This document shows, piece by piece, positions 32,746-44,015 of a DNA stretch of 64,000 bases. Source of the DNA: Pseudopithomyces maydicus. Taxonomy: Eukaryota > Ascomycota > Dothideomycetes > Pleosporales > Didymosphaeriaceae. Under the pieces are notes generated by a model, which had not been told where the DNA came from, searched no databases, and was given only the letters and a program-made list of their open reading frames with translations. The stretch lies in NCBI GenBank assembly GCA_026873275.1, contig JANTUC010000012.1:1198001-1262000 (forward strand). The letters are read 5' to 3'. The stretch's first letter is position 1. Every line of letters begins with the position of its first letter. The translations under genes were made by a program, and so were the position numbers.

Positions 32746-35195
32746 GATCCCCCGTTCCTAGCAGTTTTTCCTTTGGCTTCTTCTTCACGACCAGACATGA
32801 CCACATTCCTCTCTAGCATCTCCCAGACTCTTGTCACAGGAGTGCATCTACCCTCACGCCACCTGTCGGCCTAATGTCATCACGCAAGGGCGACTCAGCT
32901 CATAGACTGGCGGAATAGGGTTCGGGTTTCTTCTCTCATCATCTGGATACAAAAGTCCTCTCCTGCGTCCTCCTCGCGACCCCCACGGGGATTTCGCCTG
33001 GGTCGTTTCTTGTGTATCCTGCTGAAAAAATTTGCTGCTTATACCTGCTTACATTTTTCTGTTTGCATCAGCGTTTGCCTACTGTTTTATTTGCAAGTTT
33101 CTTGCTTGTTTGTTTGTCTGTTTCCCCCCTCCGCATATCACACGAGGGGGGTCGCGACTTGGCGGGTTTGGGTTTCGGTTCGGTAGGGGTAAACAACACA
33201 TTTCGGATCGGATAGACATTGGGTGTTAACTTCGGATCCTCTTTTTTGCTATTTGGGAATTGGAAGCGGGGGGACACTATCGACACTCGCTCACGAACGC
33301 CATGGCCAGCCTACTACCTACAGTACCTACCAACACAAAGGGCCTGGTTTGTCCGCGGGCTCAAGCACCTTTCTTGAGTTCTAATACGCTCGTTGTAATC
33401 GGGGTGGGGGGCGTTACATATGTATATTCCTCGGAAGCCATTTCTCCTCGCCTAGCGGTGGTTGTTTGGCGACTGGGAATGCATATTCCCCCGCCCCAAT
33501 GGCACATTCTGCGAATCTGTCCTATTTCGATTCTTTCCTCACTATCGAATGTAGTTTATCCATTCACCCCCTCTTTCCTATCCACTCTATCCACTATATC
33601 TAGTCTGCTGCGTTTCTTGTGGCTTGCTTGTAGATTGACGGTGCTGGCACCCGAAATCATTTAATCGCGCTTAATATCCAATGATTCTCTCTATATACGT
33701 ACATCAAAGCCAAGTACACCCTCATGCCTGCAAAATTGCCCCGTGTGTGTCTGTGTGTGTGTGTGTGTGCGTGTGTGTGTGCCCAAACCCTCTCACCGTT
33801 CGTCCCTCCGTCTCGCGTGAGAGGACCCTGAGCAACCAGTCTGCGGCGTGTGCATGCATGCGTGTGTGCCCCGCCATAATAAGCAGTAGTGTGTGTAGAC
33901 GGTGGGCCCCACGTCGTCATCTTGGGATGATCCTACGGCAGGGCGATCGAGAAAGGGGGTGAGACGTCATATGGGGATGGACTACCGGTGCATTGGGAAG
34001 GGTGGCCTCTGTGCGCATCCCGAGTACATGCGTAAGCCGGTGGAATCATCTGATTAGGTATGTAGTGGTGATGCCGGTTTCACTCCATGCATGTGTGTAT
34101 GGTTTGGCCGTGTCGGCTAGAGGTACTTGTGGTGTTGAGTTGGTTGGTCTTCGGCAATTGCTCGCGTGGTTGAGCGAGATCTTCTGGATCACAGCATGCG
34201 AAGCTAAGCTAGCTCGTTGTTAAATTTTTCTCGATGGTGTCCGTCTGTCTTGCGGCTTCCTCTTGCTGGGTTCTGCTCCTTCGCCTAGATAAGTTTGTTC
34301 GGATGGAGATGAGTTGACATCCTCTCCAGACCCCGCGGAGAGCTTTAGTTTCAAACATACATACATGCTAAATTTGTGGGCTGCTTTCCATACTGAAACG
34401 TTTGGTTTTGAAAGGTACCGGCGTGGCTTGTGGATATTTGTTTCACTGTATGGTCTTTCAACTCTGCTCGGTTGATAGTTCGGGCAACATATCCGGGGGT
34501 CATCTTGGGTGTCTAGGGACCTACTGTATAACCATTGTTTCAGAAGCCACCTCCTTAAAGAAACTGTGTTGATCAGATCAGTGGGCATATCTCTTTGTTC
34601 GTCTTAGTATAGCTTTGGAGCTAGCAGTTCAGAAATTGTGAGTAGCCGTTCGAGTCTTATCACGCTGTAGAACCTCGGGATGGGATGCAAGTGAGAATCA
34701 GATTCACTTGTTTTGTGTTTGTCCAATGGTTGGTATGGGCGCTTCTTGACACGACAACGAACTGTGTTTGCAGCATCTGGTCTCTGGCTTCTTTTGTGAT
34801 AATTATCCAGTATGGGCATTTACCATGCAATTCATCGCAAGAATCTTTGCTTTCTGGACCAAATACAGAGCTATTGCATTCAATGATTTAGATCAGAAGT
34901 TGAGATAATTACCAGAATACCACCATCCATAGTGGGGTACTCACAGTAGAACATTCGACAAGTTCTACACCACATGAATCTACCCACGATGTCATACCTG
35001 CATCTCCCCGCCAAATAACGCTCAACACATCTCTAATCTATATTGTCTTGTTCGTCGACCTCCATACCCTCCCATCGTACCACGTCGGTCGGGCAGAACA
35101 ATTTTTCGCACCTGCTTCAACTCTAGCTCCACACCCCACTATCAACCCCACGCGTGCGCCTCGCGCCCACGCCGCAACATCACGTTCATCCCACC
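32746..35195. other. Intergenic, about 2.4 kb
   Basis: The stretch holds the 3' UTR of the Msn2-like gene and the promoter of Dph6. It contains a GT microsatellite (separate entry). The frames present are short and not recognisable. The start of the Dph6 transcript probably lies in the AC-rich DNA near 35,090-35,190. Confidence 0.4.
33743..33781. repeat. Interrupted (GT)n microsatellite
   Basis: About 39 bases of alternating GT/TG, interrupted by single C residues at 33751 and 33770. Such tracts can take up Z-DNA form. Non-coding. Confidence 0.93.
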
Positions 35196-37512
35196 ATGTC
35201 CACTCCTTTAAACGTAATAGCCCTGATATCCGGCGGAAAAGATTCCTTTTTCTCCATCCTACATTGTCTCGCAAATGGACATCGCCTCGTCGCCCTTGCA
35301 AACCTCCACCCCCCAGCAGACGGCGATGAGGACATCAACAGCTTCATGTACCAGACCGTTGGCGCTTCTTTGATTTCACTTTACCAAGATGCACTAGAGG
35401 TCCCCGTGTACCGCCAGGAGATCTGCGGCTCCGCCGTCATCCACGATAGAGATTATCGCCAGCAGGCCGACGATGAGACAGAGGCGCTGGTGCCGTTACT
35501 AGAACGCGTGAAGCAGAACCATCCTGACGCCAATGCTGTGTCGACAGGGGCCATTCTGTCGACTTACCAGAGGACTCGCGTGGAGAACGTGGCCCTTAGA
35601 CTCGGACTCACGCCTCTGTCTTTCCTGTGGCAGTATCCGTTCTTGCCGCCGTATTTGCAGTCGAGCTTGTTGACCGATATGCATGCTGTTGGCCAGGATT
35701 CTCGAATTATCAAAGTGGCTTCTGGGGGTCTGGATGAGAGCTTTCTAGGGGTGAATGTGGCGGATCCGAGGACGGTGGCGCGGATGAAGAAGGCGCTTGG
35801 TCGTTTTAGTGAGAATGGTGATGGGGCGTTGGTGGGTGAGGGGGAGAGTTCGAGACGCTAGTCATAGATGGCCCGTCTTTGTTATGGAAGAAGCGCCTGG
35901 AATTACAGGGCGAGGGGGACGTTTCACACCAGGATGGCGGCACGGCTGTTTGGAAGGCGGCCGCGAAAGTTGGAGAGAAGGAAGAAGATGCTATAAGTCT
36001 TGAGGTATGTGCATTATTGCTTTTAGTATTCTTAGGTGATGTCGGGCTCCCTAGGGAGCCCCCGAGGAACTTCTACCGAGACTCACAAATATGGGATCTG
36101 GTGCTAATGTGAAGATACAGAATCTTCGAATACCTGCGACCTTTGATGACGAGTTTCTGAAAATATTGAACAGTCAACTGAAGGTCTCGAGAATTTCTAC
36201 ACTACCGGATTACCGTTCATCACCAGTTACCTTGCCCACGAATACGCCTTGTAAGACTCATGGCCGGACACTCCTGTTCGCCAACATTTCCGGAAACCCC
36301 CGCCAGACTAGTAGAGAAACGAGTTCTCCAAACCGCAATGTCAAGCTACAACTCAGCAACATATTCTTCCGACTCACAAAACTACTCGAGTCTCACCAGA
36401 CATCCGTCTCAGCCATCACGCACTGCACACTTCTCCTCCGCGACATGAAGGATTTCGCCCTCATAAACGAGCTCTACGCCAAATTCTTCGACCTCACAAA
36501 CCCACCCAGCCGCGTCACCGTCGCTATCGGAGACACCATGCCAGAATCCTTAGACATTATGCTCACTGCCATCGCGCATCCGCAACCCCCATCAGACCGC
36601 CGGAACGGACTCCACGTGCAATCGCAATCTTACTGGGCCCCAGCCAACATCGGACCATACAGCCAAGCTATATCCGTCCCACTTGGTGACGGCTACGAGA
36701 TTCATATCGCAGGGCAAATCCCGCTGGATCCGCCTTCCATGACGTTGTACTCCAAAGACGGGTTCAAAGGCGAAGCGCTCCTCGCATTACAGCATCTCAC
36801 ACGAATCGGCCGCACGCAGAACGTAAAGTGGTGGGTTGCAGGCGTCGCTATGATTCCCACTACCACAGAAAGCCGTGAGTTTCAAGAGGACCGCGTCAAG
36901 GTTGCGCAGGCGGTCTGGGACGCGGTGAATGCGCCGCCCCCAGCAGATGGGGAGGAAGGAGAAGAAGATCAGGAGGATGAAGAGGTTGTGAATGCATGGG
37001 ACCGGAAGAATTTTTCCAAGGCGTTTGATGATACTGTTGCGCGGTCGCGGATACCAGACTATCGTGTCTTCGGCGACCCCGATCTGCAAGAATCTACGGA
37101 TTCATCTAGACCACGTGCACCACCTTGTATCGTTGTTGAGGTGGATGCGCTGCCCCGTTACGCATCTATCGAGTGGGCTTGCACCGGTCTGGATGTGGAT
37201 AGGCTCCGGCAGACTCACGCTGGGGTGGCCGATGATTTGGGAGACGCAGAACATCATCGGTCTAGGGCGTTTGAAGTGCGGGATACAGACGATCGCTTTG
37301 CTTATAGTATCTTTGAAATCCCTGAGGATGAAAAGGTGGATCCTGCAAAGATGCCATTTGAGGTAGAATATGGAACGCTGTACGCTTCTTCCAGATTTGA
37401 TTGGAAAGACTCATCCTGGGCACAGAGCGGGGTATCGTGGATCCCCTGTAAGCGAGTATGGGGTCAAGGGGGTAGGGAACTTAGAGGAGTGCTCGTGGCC
37501 AAGAGAGGATAA
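35196..37512 (+). CDS. DPH6: Diphthine-ammonia ligase Dph6 fused to two RidA/YjgF domains; one apparent 1-nt frameshift
   Basis: This enzyme does the last step of diphthamide synthesis on elongation factor 2, amidating diphthine with ATP and ammonium in the cytosol. Exon 1 is 35196-36004 and exon 2 is 36121-37512 (116-nt intron, phase 0). The start lies in CCACCATGTCC. The N-terminal N-type ATP-pyrophosphatase domain begins VIALISGGKDS (P-loop S12-S17) and includes CGSAVIHDRDYRQQADDE and GAILSTYQRTRVENV. The frame stops at 35861 as read. One extra G in G5 35840-35844 gives GEFETLVIDGPSLLWKKRL, the conserved next block of the family, and brings exon 1 to phase 0 at the donor. Exon 2 carries two RidA-like domains (about 275-430 and 440-650), including YWAPANIGPYSQAISV, as in yeast YLR143W. 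Restored length is about 733 aa. Confidence 0.9.
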
Positions 37513-38172
37513 AAGTGGTATATATAACACGAATGCTACAAAATCTAGCTGTTTTCCGCTTGAAGAATATCTCACTGAATTCTACATATATAACTCTAGA
37601 TCTATAGAGCCACCCTGATGTTATTGGTAAGTCATGGAGTTTGTGTATACCTTGATACATGTCAATAATACTTCCGATGTCTGTAAGATCTCTACTTGAG
37701 TATTTTATCGTGTCAGCATTGCAAGTCATGTATCTCCAAACCTCCTGAGCCACAAAATTACACCTCCAATTACCAACAGCAGACCAAATCGAATTCATAC
37801 AAGAAGCACATATCCGGTATACACTCCGCCCGAAGACTCCGAGCCTACGAGTGGCCTAGACTTCATTTGGATTAGCGGAGCATGTGAGTACACGTCTACC
37901 CAGATATGTTCGACCCTCGTTTCTCTCGCATACATCCAACAAGCCAGTGAACTGCATTTTAAAACTCAAAAATCAACTCCTATTTTCTAACAACAACCTC
38001 AATATCCAACCTAGCTCACTGGTAACCAAGTGCCACAAGTAACACTGCGTCATCGACACGCAGCTCCTCTTGACAACCTCGGGCAAGCTTGTCCCGCATA
38101 ACCAAGAAACCACCAAAACTGAAAACTTCCCCACCCCAATTCCCAATAGATTATATCCATACTTTTGGGAAG
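37513..38172. other. Intergenic
   Basis: Trailer of Dph6 and promoter of the aldolase gene. The DNA is AT-richer at 37,540-37,700. No gene is seen. Confidence 0.4.
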
Positions 38173-39196
38173 ATGCTACAAGGTTGCACCCTCAAGAATG
38201 CTCTCACCCAAGCCGGGAGAGGTGCCTCACTCGGTCTCTGGCAAACTCTCCCCGGCGCCAATGTCTCCCGCACGCTGGCTCGCGCAGGCGTCGATTGGGT
38301 TCTGGTAGATTGTGAGCATGGTAACATTGATGGTGGGTTTCCTTGCTGAAGGGCAGTTCTTGTGGTGGGATCGAGTGTATTGACTGGTGTGGTAGATGCC
38401 GCGATGCATGATGCGGTTCCTGCGATTGCGGCTTGTGGCGTGAGTCCGATCGTGAGGGTGCCGGATATGCAGGGGTGGATGATTAAGCGTATGTGTAGTT
38501 TTTTTGCTCCATGTTAAGCCATGTTGGAATCATGCGGGATGGAAAGAAAGTAAACGCTGAAAAGATGCTCGCTGACTCTATGTATCAGGTGCTCTTGATG
38601 CTGGTGCTCACGGGGTACGTAATTCCGAAGGACAAAAGTGCTCTCACCGCTGATACCCTTAGATTCTTGTTCCCCTCCTCCGCACCCCAGACGAAGCTCG
38701 GAAAATCGTTGCAGCAGCTAAATTCCCACCATTGGGCCTGCGCGGTCTCGGTTCACCCTTTGCAATGGAGCGATTCAGTCCTGTGCCCACCATGACGGAG
38801 TACTTACAACAGGCTAATGACTCCCTGCTAACCATGGTACAAATCGAGACGCAAGAAGCCGTCGACAATGTCGAGGAGATAGCTGCTGTGCCAGGGATCG
38901 ACCTGCTTTTCGTTGGTCCGTTTGATCTAGGAAATAATATTGGACATCCTATCCTTAACGGAGTTATGAAGCCTGAACTGGAGACGGCGGTGGAGAAGGT
39001 GCTGGAGGCGACGCACAAGGCGGGGAAGAAGGCGGGCTTCTTTGCGAGCAGTGCGGAGCAGGCGAGGAAGTATGCCGAGAAGGGTTTTGATATGGTGTCT
39101 GTCGCGCTTGATACTACGCTTTTGCAAGCTTCGTTGGCGACGTCGTTGGCTACGGCTCGGGGAGAGGCAGCGCCAGGGACAGGAGGCAGGTATTAG
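38173..39196 (+). CDS. HpcH/HpaI-family aldolase
   Basis: Four exons, 38173-38332, 38396-38488, 38589-38614 (26 nt) and 38663-39196, give 270 aa; phases 1, 1 and 0 are consistent. The product is a class II, metal-dependent pyruvate-type aldolase with a TIM barrel, related to HpaI/GarL/RhmA. Visible parts are GVDWVLVDCEHGNID (catalytic His region), ACGVSPIVRVPD, ALDAGAHGILVPLLRTPDE, the metal ligand Glu in MVQIETQEAVDNVEEIA and the Asp in FVGPFDLGNNIGHP. These enzymes split or form 2-keto-3-deoxy sugar acids or 4-hydroxy-2-ketoacids; the substrate cannot be fixed from sequence. The gene is convergent, at 172 bp, with a Zn2Cys6 regulator, and a short-chain dehydrogenase lies on the regulator's other side, suggesting a small catabolic cluster. 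Confidence 0.88.
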
Positions 39197-39368
39197 TAAT
39201 GTTTCAGAAGGAATTTTCAAGAATTATGTGATCAGTATTCGTAGACGATCAAGGCCTTAGCCACAAAAAACCTCTCAAGAGGAAAGAATATACCTACGCT
39301 CTACAATCTCACCCTTGATGAACACCCCGAGCCAAACTCCCACCCATCCCATTCGCATAAGCACCCTC

Positions 39369-41194
39369 TCACACACACCTCATCGCCTCCTGCGCCTCAA
39401 GCAACCTCAAATAAACACCTATGCACAAGTCAGCCCCTATCCCAACACCACCTCGACTCCCCAAACATACCTGCAACCCTCCACCCCCCATTCAGAGTCT
39501 CAAACGCCTCCTTAAAAAACGCGATCAAATCCTCCCTATTCTCATTCCTCTGCTCCGCCCCCAGACACACACCGCATACCTGATACGCGAAGAAGCATCC
39601 CCAGGGCGACATGTCGCGCGGCGACCTTTCTGTCAGCGGACAGATGGAGCGCATGAAATTGGGGAGATGCTCACGCTCTGTGACGAGCTTGCATGCGGAT
39701 AGGGCGCGGGAGAAGCGCTCCGGGGGTACGGGAGATGTCCAGGCGAGGTGGAAGGTGGGGGCGTAGAGGGCGATGATGGCACTAGGGGTGTGAGATTGAT
39801 GTTTTCTCTTTCTCATACACACTCTCTCTCTTATACGAAACGAAGGAGATACCCAAAGCGAGAACAAAGGATACGAATCAAGGAAAATAGAAACATACCT
39901 AAAGATAAACGTAATCTGATCATAATCCGGCTCATCCACATTGAGCGCTACCGTCAGCATCGAATGCAACGTTCGATCCAGCTGTACGCTAACATCAGAG
40001 TCGGCATCCGGCTCCGTAGCCACGTAGGTGAGGACCTGGCCCAGGAGCCGCGCGGCTTGACACAGAAGCGCGAACTTGGACATGTGTGATGTCAGTGGGG
40101 AGGATACGGTCGCAGGGTTGCTAGAAGTGACGGTCTATGTATGCCGAAGTTAGAGAGTGGTGTGTGTAAATGGCTCGAGTATCTTACGCCTTGGTCCCAA
40201 GCTGCGTCGTCGGAGGGGAGGAGGTCGTCGAGGGTGGGTTCAGGTGTTGCGAAGGGACGGCCAGGACAGCCGATGGTGACGAAGCTGGGTGGAGGAGTCA
40301 ATATGGCAGGGGAATGGTAGGTAGGAGAGATTTGAAAGATGTACCGGTCTAAGATTATGATTGCCCACCATATTCTTCTCCTCTCTTCGACTTCAATCAT
40401 GGTGGTTGGCTTTTTTGGATTCATCCCTTTGACGCTGATCCCGAGCGCGTATGCATAACGTGCACAGGAGCCGATTGTGAGGTAAGCTGCGGGATAGATG
40501 GCATGGCCTACTTCGTACAGAGCTATCAATATATTGGCTTGTAGTGTGTGCACGGATAAAGCACTGTTGCTTTCGAGCTCGAGATGAAAGTGTTTGGTTG
40601 CGTGGTAGAGAGGTGTTCGTATGTTCTCTGGACTTGCTGGCGGCAGTGTCGTTATGAGCTTTTGGGCAAGGAAGAGTAGTGCAAGATCTGGACGGGTGGG
40701 GAAAGGTAAGTGGAGGTAGATGTCGTATAAGCGTTTCTTGGATATGAACGGCATCCATGGGTGTACGTGAGCAAAGTACTTGTCGGCTGTCGTACGCAAC
40801 TCGTCGGTGTCTCCGATGAGGTCTGCGATACGGGGTGGGATTACAACTGTGGCAGGACTTGCGTCGAATCCACCATTTTGCAAAAGGGCTGGGTCTAGAA
40901 ACAACATAGTCGGATGATCTATAGAATCCGAAGGCGCATATTTGGCATCTGGAACCGATGCATACCAAGGATGGTCATTGGGGACCTGAGTGCTGCTACG
41001 TTGTGTTTCAGAGTAACTACACTCCAGTCGCTTGCTATGAAGAGTCAATACAGCCACTACCACTGATGTCGCGACAGATCTGACTTGACGCAGTGTGAGC
41101 ACCGCGGACGTGCTTTATCGCACTTCCTCTTCCGGACCTTGCAGTTGGCGCACACTTGCAGTGCGCGGCCAGATTCACTATCAGCCGTTTGCAT
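39369..41194 (-). CDS. Zn2Cys6 transcription factor with fungal-specific middle homology domain
   Basis: Six exons: 41194-41085, 41034-40345, 40284-40188, 40134-39899, 39781-39471 and 39418-39369, for 497 aa, all phases consistent. The zinc cluster is complete across the first intron: C15-x2-C18-x6-C25-x6-C32-x2-C35-x6-C42, with the basic stretch KVRKRKCDK. The middle domain has YFAHVHPWMPFISKKRLYD, LQANILIALYEVGHAIYPAAYLT split as two family motifs, ARYAYALGI, EVEERRRIWWAIIILDRF and CPGRPFATPEPTLDDLLPSDD. The 60-nt intron at 40285-40344 is a multiple of three without stop, so retention would add 20 residues, but the family sequence LDRF...PGRP supports its removal. It is divergent from the dehydrogenase gene, with candidate own-type binding sites between them, and convergent with the aldolase: a likely local regulator. 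Confidence 0.9.
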
Positions 41195-41846
41195 GTTGGA
41201 AGGCACTGTATTGCGACCCTGTGCATAAAATCAGGTTCGGATGGCCAATAAACGTGTGTATGGGATGTAGTTGTGTCCGCCCGCAGCTGGCGGGAGGCGT
41301 TGCGGGCGAGGCGGCTCTCTTACCCGCAGCTGGCGGCCGCAGCGACGGCCGTCATTGCGGCCCCGCAAAGAACGAAGCCTAACCACGAACGTTGATTTGT
41401 AAACAGACTAAAACGCGCATCACTAAACAGGGGACATATGCCCAAGAGAAAACACCGGATATGTTCGTCCGTAGCAGTCTCTATCCAGTGAAATTGTTCC
41501 GTTCTCATGGTGGCTGCCTAGGATGGGAATGGTCGTTGTGTTGACATTGGCCCACGAGCCCATAGCTCAACAATGCGGGCATGAAAAGGGAAAAGGACCG
41601 AGAAATCGTACTTCATTATTCCGCTGCCTAGTGGGATGTGTTTGGGATGCTGTAAACCCCCTGCTAGCGTGGGTTTGCGTTGCTCCTGTCGGTAGCATGT
41701 GTAGTCGATTTGAAGGATTGGCAGAAGAGCTGTGGAGTATTTATAGTGAGAGAATCATCCATAGAAATCAATCAATCAATCAATCTTTTATCACAACGCC
41801 TCAAACTATCCGACCGGTCTTTAAGAAGATCATACCAAAGTTCATC
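41195..41846. promoter_or_regulatory. Divergent promoter, Zn2Cys6 regulator and dehydrogenase
   Basis: These 652 bases separate two divergent starts. A perfect 14-bp direct repeat, CCCGCAGCTGGCGG, occurs at 41280-41293 and 41323-41336, 43 bp apart. Each copy contains CCG-N7-CGG, an everted arrangement of the CGG half-sites that Zn2Cys6 dimers bind. The copies lie 87-142 bp upstream of the regulator ATG. CGG/CCG triplets are frequent through 41,290-41,365. Direct repetition plus position makes these candidate operators for the neighbouring regulator. Confidence 0.5.
41280..41336. repeat. Paired CCG-N7-CGG elements (14-bp direct repeat)
   Basis: Two identical copies of CCCGCAGCTGGCGG at 41280-41293 and 41323-41336. 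The core also contains CAGCTG. I infer, but cannot show, that a Zn2Cys6 dimer binds here. Confidence 0.6.
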
Positions 41847-42904
41847 ATGGGAAAATACACCACTGTCCACAACGACCCTCAGGGTGTAGGAGATGCCCGA
41901 CGTGAGTTTCTCATGTATATTCGAATATCTATCAACTAACCATTAGCTTCACAGCAACTGCTCTCCAAATTATCCACGATGAAGGTCTCGAAGGAAAGTT
42001 CGCCGGAAAGGTCATCGTCATTACAGGAGCTACGTCAGGAATCGGTCTCGAGACAGCCCGCGCTCTCCTTGCCACGGGTGCCGAACTTTTCCTCACCGTC
42101 CGCGACAGCAATAAGGCCAAAGAACCCCTCTCCGAGCTACTCGAATCCGGACGCGTCACTCTCGTCGACATGGACAACGCAAGCTTCTCCAGCATCCGCG
42201 CAGCTGCTAAACAGATTCTCGAGAAGTCTCAAGGCAAGATCAACATCTTCATCGGGAACGCCGGAGTCATGGGTATGCCGAAGCTGGAACTATCTGAAGA
42301 TGGCCAGGAGAAGCACTTCGCCGTCAACCACCTGAGCCACTTCCTCCTCGTCCACCTCCTGAAAGATGCCCTGCTCGCCTCGTCATCCGCAGACTTCAAT
42401 TCGCGCGTGGTACTCTTGAGTTCGTCTGCGCACCGCATGGGTCGCCTGCTCCCAAGCGATGACTACTTGTTCCAGAAGAGCACGTATACTTCCGAGGTGG
42501 CATACGCCAACTCCAAGCTCGCGAACGTCTACACGGCAAACTTTGTGGAGCGCCGGTATGGCGGACGGGGTCTTCACGCTACGTCTGTGCACCCGGGGGG
42601 CATCCTCACGAACATAGGGCGACATCTAGATCCAGAGTTCGTAGCTGCAATTGTTAATAATCCGGTGGTGGCGCCGACGCTGAAGTCGGCGGAGCAGGGG
42701 GCGGCGACGACGGTGCTGGCTGCTGTGGGGAAGGAGTGGGAAGGGACGGGAGGGAAGTATCTGGAGGACTGTGAGGAGGCGAAGAAGGGAGCGGACGATG
42801 GGAGTGCGTTTGGGAAGGGGTATACGAGTTGGACGTATGATGAGGGGGATGAGGAGAGGCTGTGGGGGGATTCGCTGAAGATTGTGGGTGTGGAGGATGC
42901 ATAG
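41847..42904 (+). CDS. Short-chain dehydrogenase/reductase
   Basis: The exons are 41847-41901 and 41955-42904, giving 334 aa; the 53-nt intron is GTGAGT...CACAG, phase 1. The Rossmann NAD(P)-binding motif TGATSGIG is at 42-49, the NAG motif appears in IGNAGVMG, catalytic Ser lies in VVLLSSSAHRMG and the YxxxK pair is Y202/K206 (AYANSKLAN). The product resembles fungal retinol dehydrogenase/WW-domain oxidoreductase-like SDRs, which reduce or oxidise small alcohols, carbonyls or toxins; substrate unknown. The last 40 codons are unusually purine-rich (Gly/Glu/Asp/Lys), and this DNA continues past the stop as degenerate copies of the gene end. It is divergent from the Zn2Cys6 regulator and probably under its control. 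Confidence 0.9.
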
Positions 42905-43226
42905 GGGAGGGGCGGAGTAGGTGGAGAGGGAGAAGAGGCTGTAGGGGAATTTTTTGAGGATTGTGGGTGTGGAGAATGAGTAAGGAAGGGACGGGGGAGG
43001 CGCGGAGAAGGAGCTGAGGAGGTAACGGAGAAGGAGCAGAGGAGGCAATAGAGAAGGAGCAGAGGAGGTAACGGAGAAGGAGCAGGAGAAGAGGCCAAGG
43101 AATGATTCATTGAATATAGTGGGTCTAGAGAATGGGCAAGAGAGCGTATAGTAACGGGCGGGAGGGGGAGGAGGAGCAGTAGAGGAGACCGTAGAGGGGT
43201 TTATCGGAGACGGTGGGTCTCTGGCA
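42856..43226 (+). repeat. Degenerate serial copies of the dehydrogenase 3' end
   Basis: A segment of about 46 bp at the end of the coding region (42856-42901) recurs downstream at 42935-42980 (most bases kept, including GATTGTGGGTGTGGAG), at 43091-43136 (weaker) and at 43184-43226 (weakest, GGTGGGTCT core kept). The copies decay with distance from the gene and lie in a polypurine tract that runs from about 42,690 to 43,200. Confidence 0.7.
43016..43084 (+). repeat. 23-bp minisatellite, three units
   Basis: Three contiguous 23-bp units (43016-43038, 43039-43061, 43062-43084). Units 1 and 3 are identical; unit 2 differs at three positions. All bases but a few are purines. It sits between copies 2 and 3 of the dehydrogenase-end repeats. 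Confidence 0.9.
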
Positions 43227-43229
43227 CTA

Positions 43230-44015
43230 CCAGAACATGAGTAGAAGAGGAACACAAGGGGCACCTGTTGAAGATGATTAGTGTCTACAATCAATCAGAA
43301 CATGATGGTCCGACAATCCCGATCCTTTCTGGTCGTCGCCACACGCTCTGCCCTACGCCTAGGTGCCGTCGACGTGCATGCATGCATGGCCGGAGGAGCA
43401 ACGGGAGGCTGAAGGAGGGTGCGGGCGGGCCGCGACCCTTCATTCGGGATGCGCCACACGGCGTCGACCAACCACGCCCGGGTGTAGGCGCCTCTCCCTA
43501 GCCGACGCGGCGCTCTGCCAGTCGCATGCGTCAGGCTCATGTATGCACTTGCCAAGGTGACGAGTGGTCTCCCTTCCGGCCGCCAGCGGGTAGGCGGCCC
43601 AATCAGCGGGCAGAGAGGCCGGTCGGGCGCCTACAGGGAGCTCTCGATGCGGGCGCCCAAGAGACTCACTCGTGCCCTGTTGGGGCAGCAGCAGCCATGG
43701 CAGGAGACTCGCGGGCTGGAGGCGACGTAAGTCAGCAGCTATCGAGCCTGGTGGGCACCGGGTACACGCGCGCACATCTGCCGTCCTGCACGCCCTCTCA
43801 CTGCTGCGGGCCAGATGCACGACTGAGTGGTCGTCATACCGGTCGACGATAGCCCTGGAGATACCGATAGATACCCCGCCACCACCCACCTGTGCTGCAG
43901 CGGAGACTCGACCTGCAACGGCTACCAAAAATAAGCCCACGCTGCTGTTGTCGCCGGCGATCCCACGGCCCACGCAGGCACCACCTACATACGCCCGCAT
44001 ATCCCCACCATCACC
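43230..44015. other. Intergenic, promoter of the WW/PhoD-like gene
   Basis: GC-rich DNA without a supportable gene. The last 150 bases, AC-rich with CCACCATCACC before the ATG, are probably the leader of the next gene. A GCATGCATGCATG palindromic stretch lies at 43377-43388. Confidence 0.4.
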
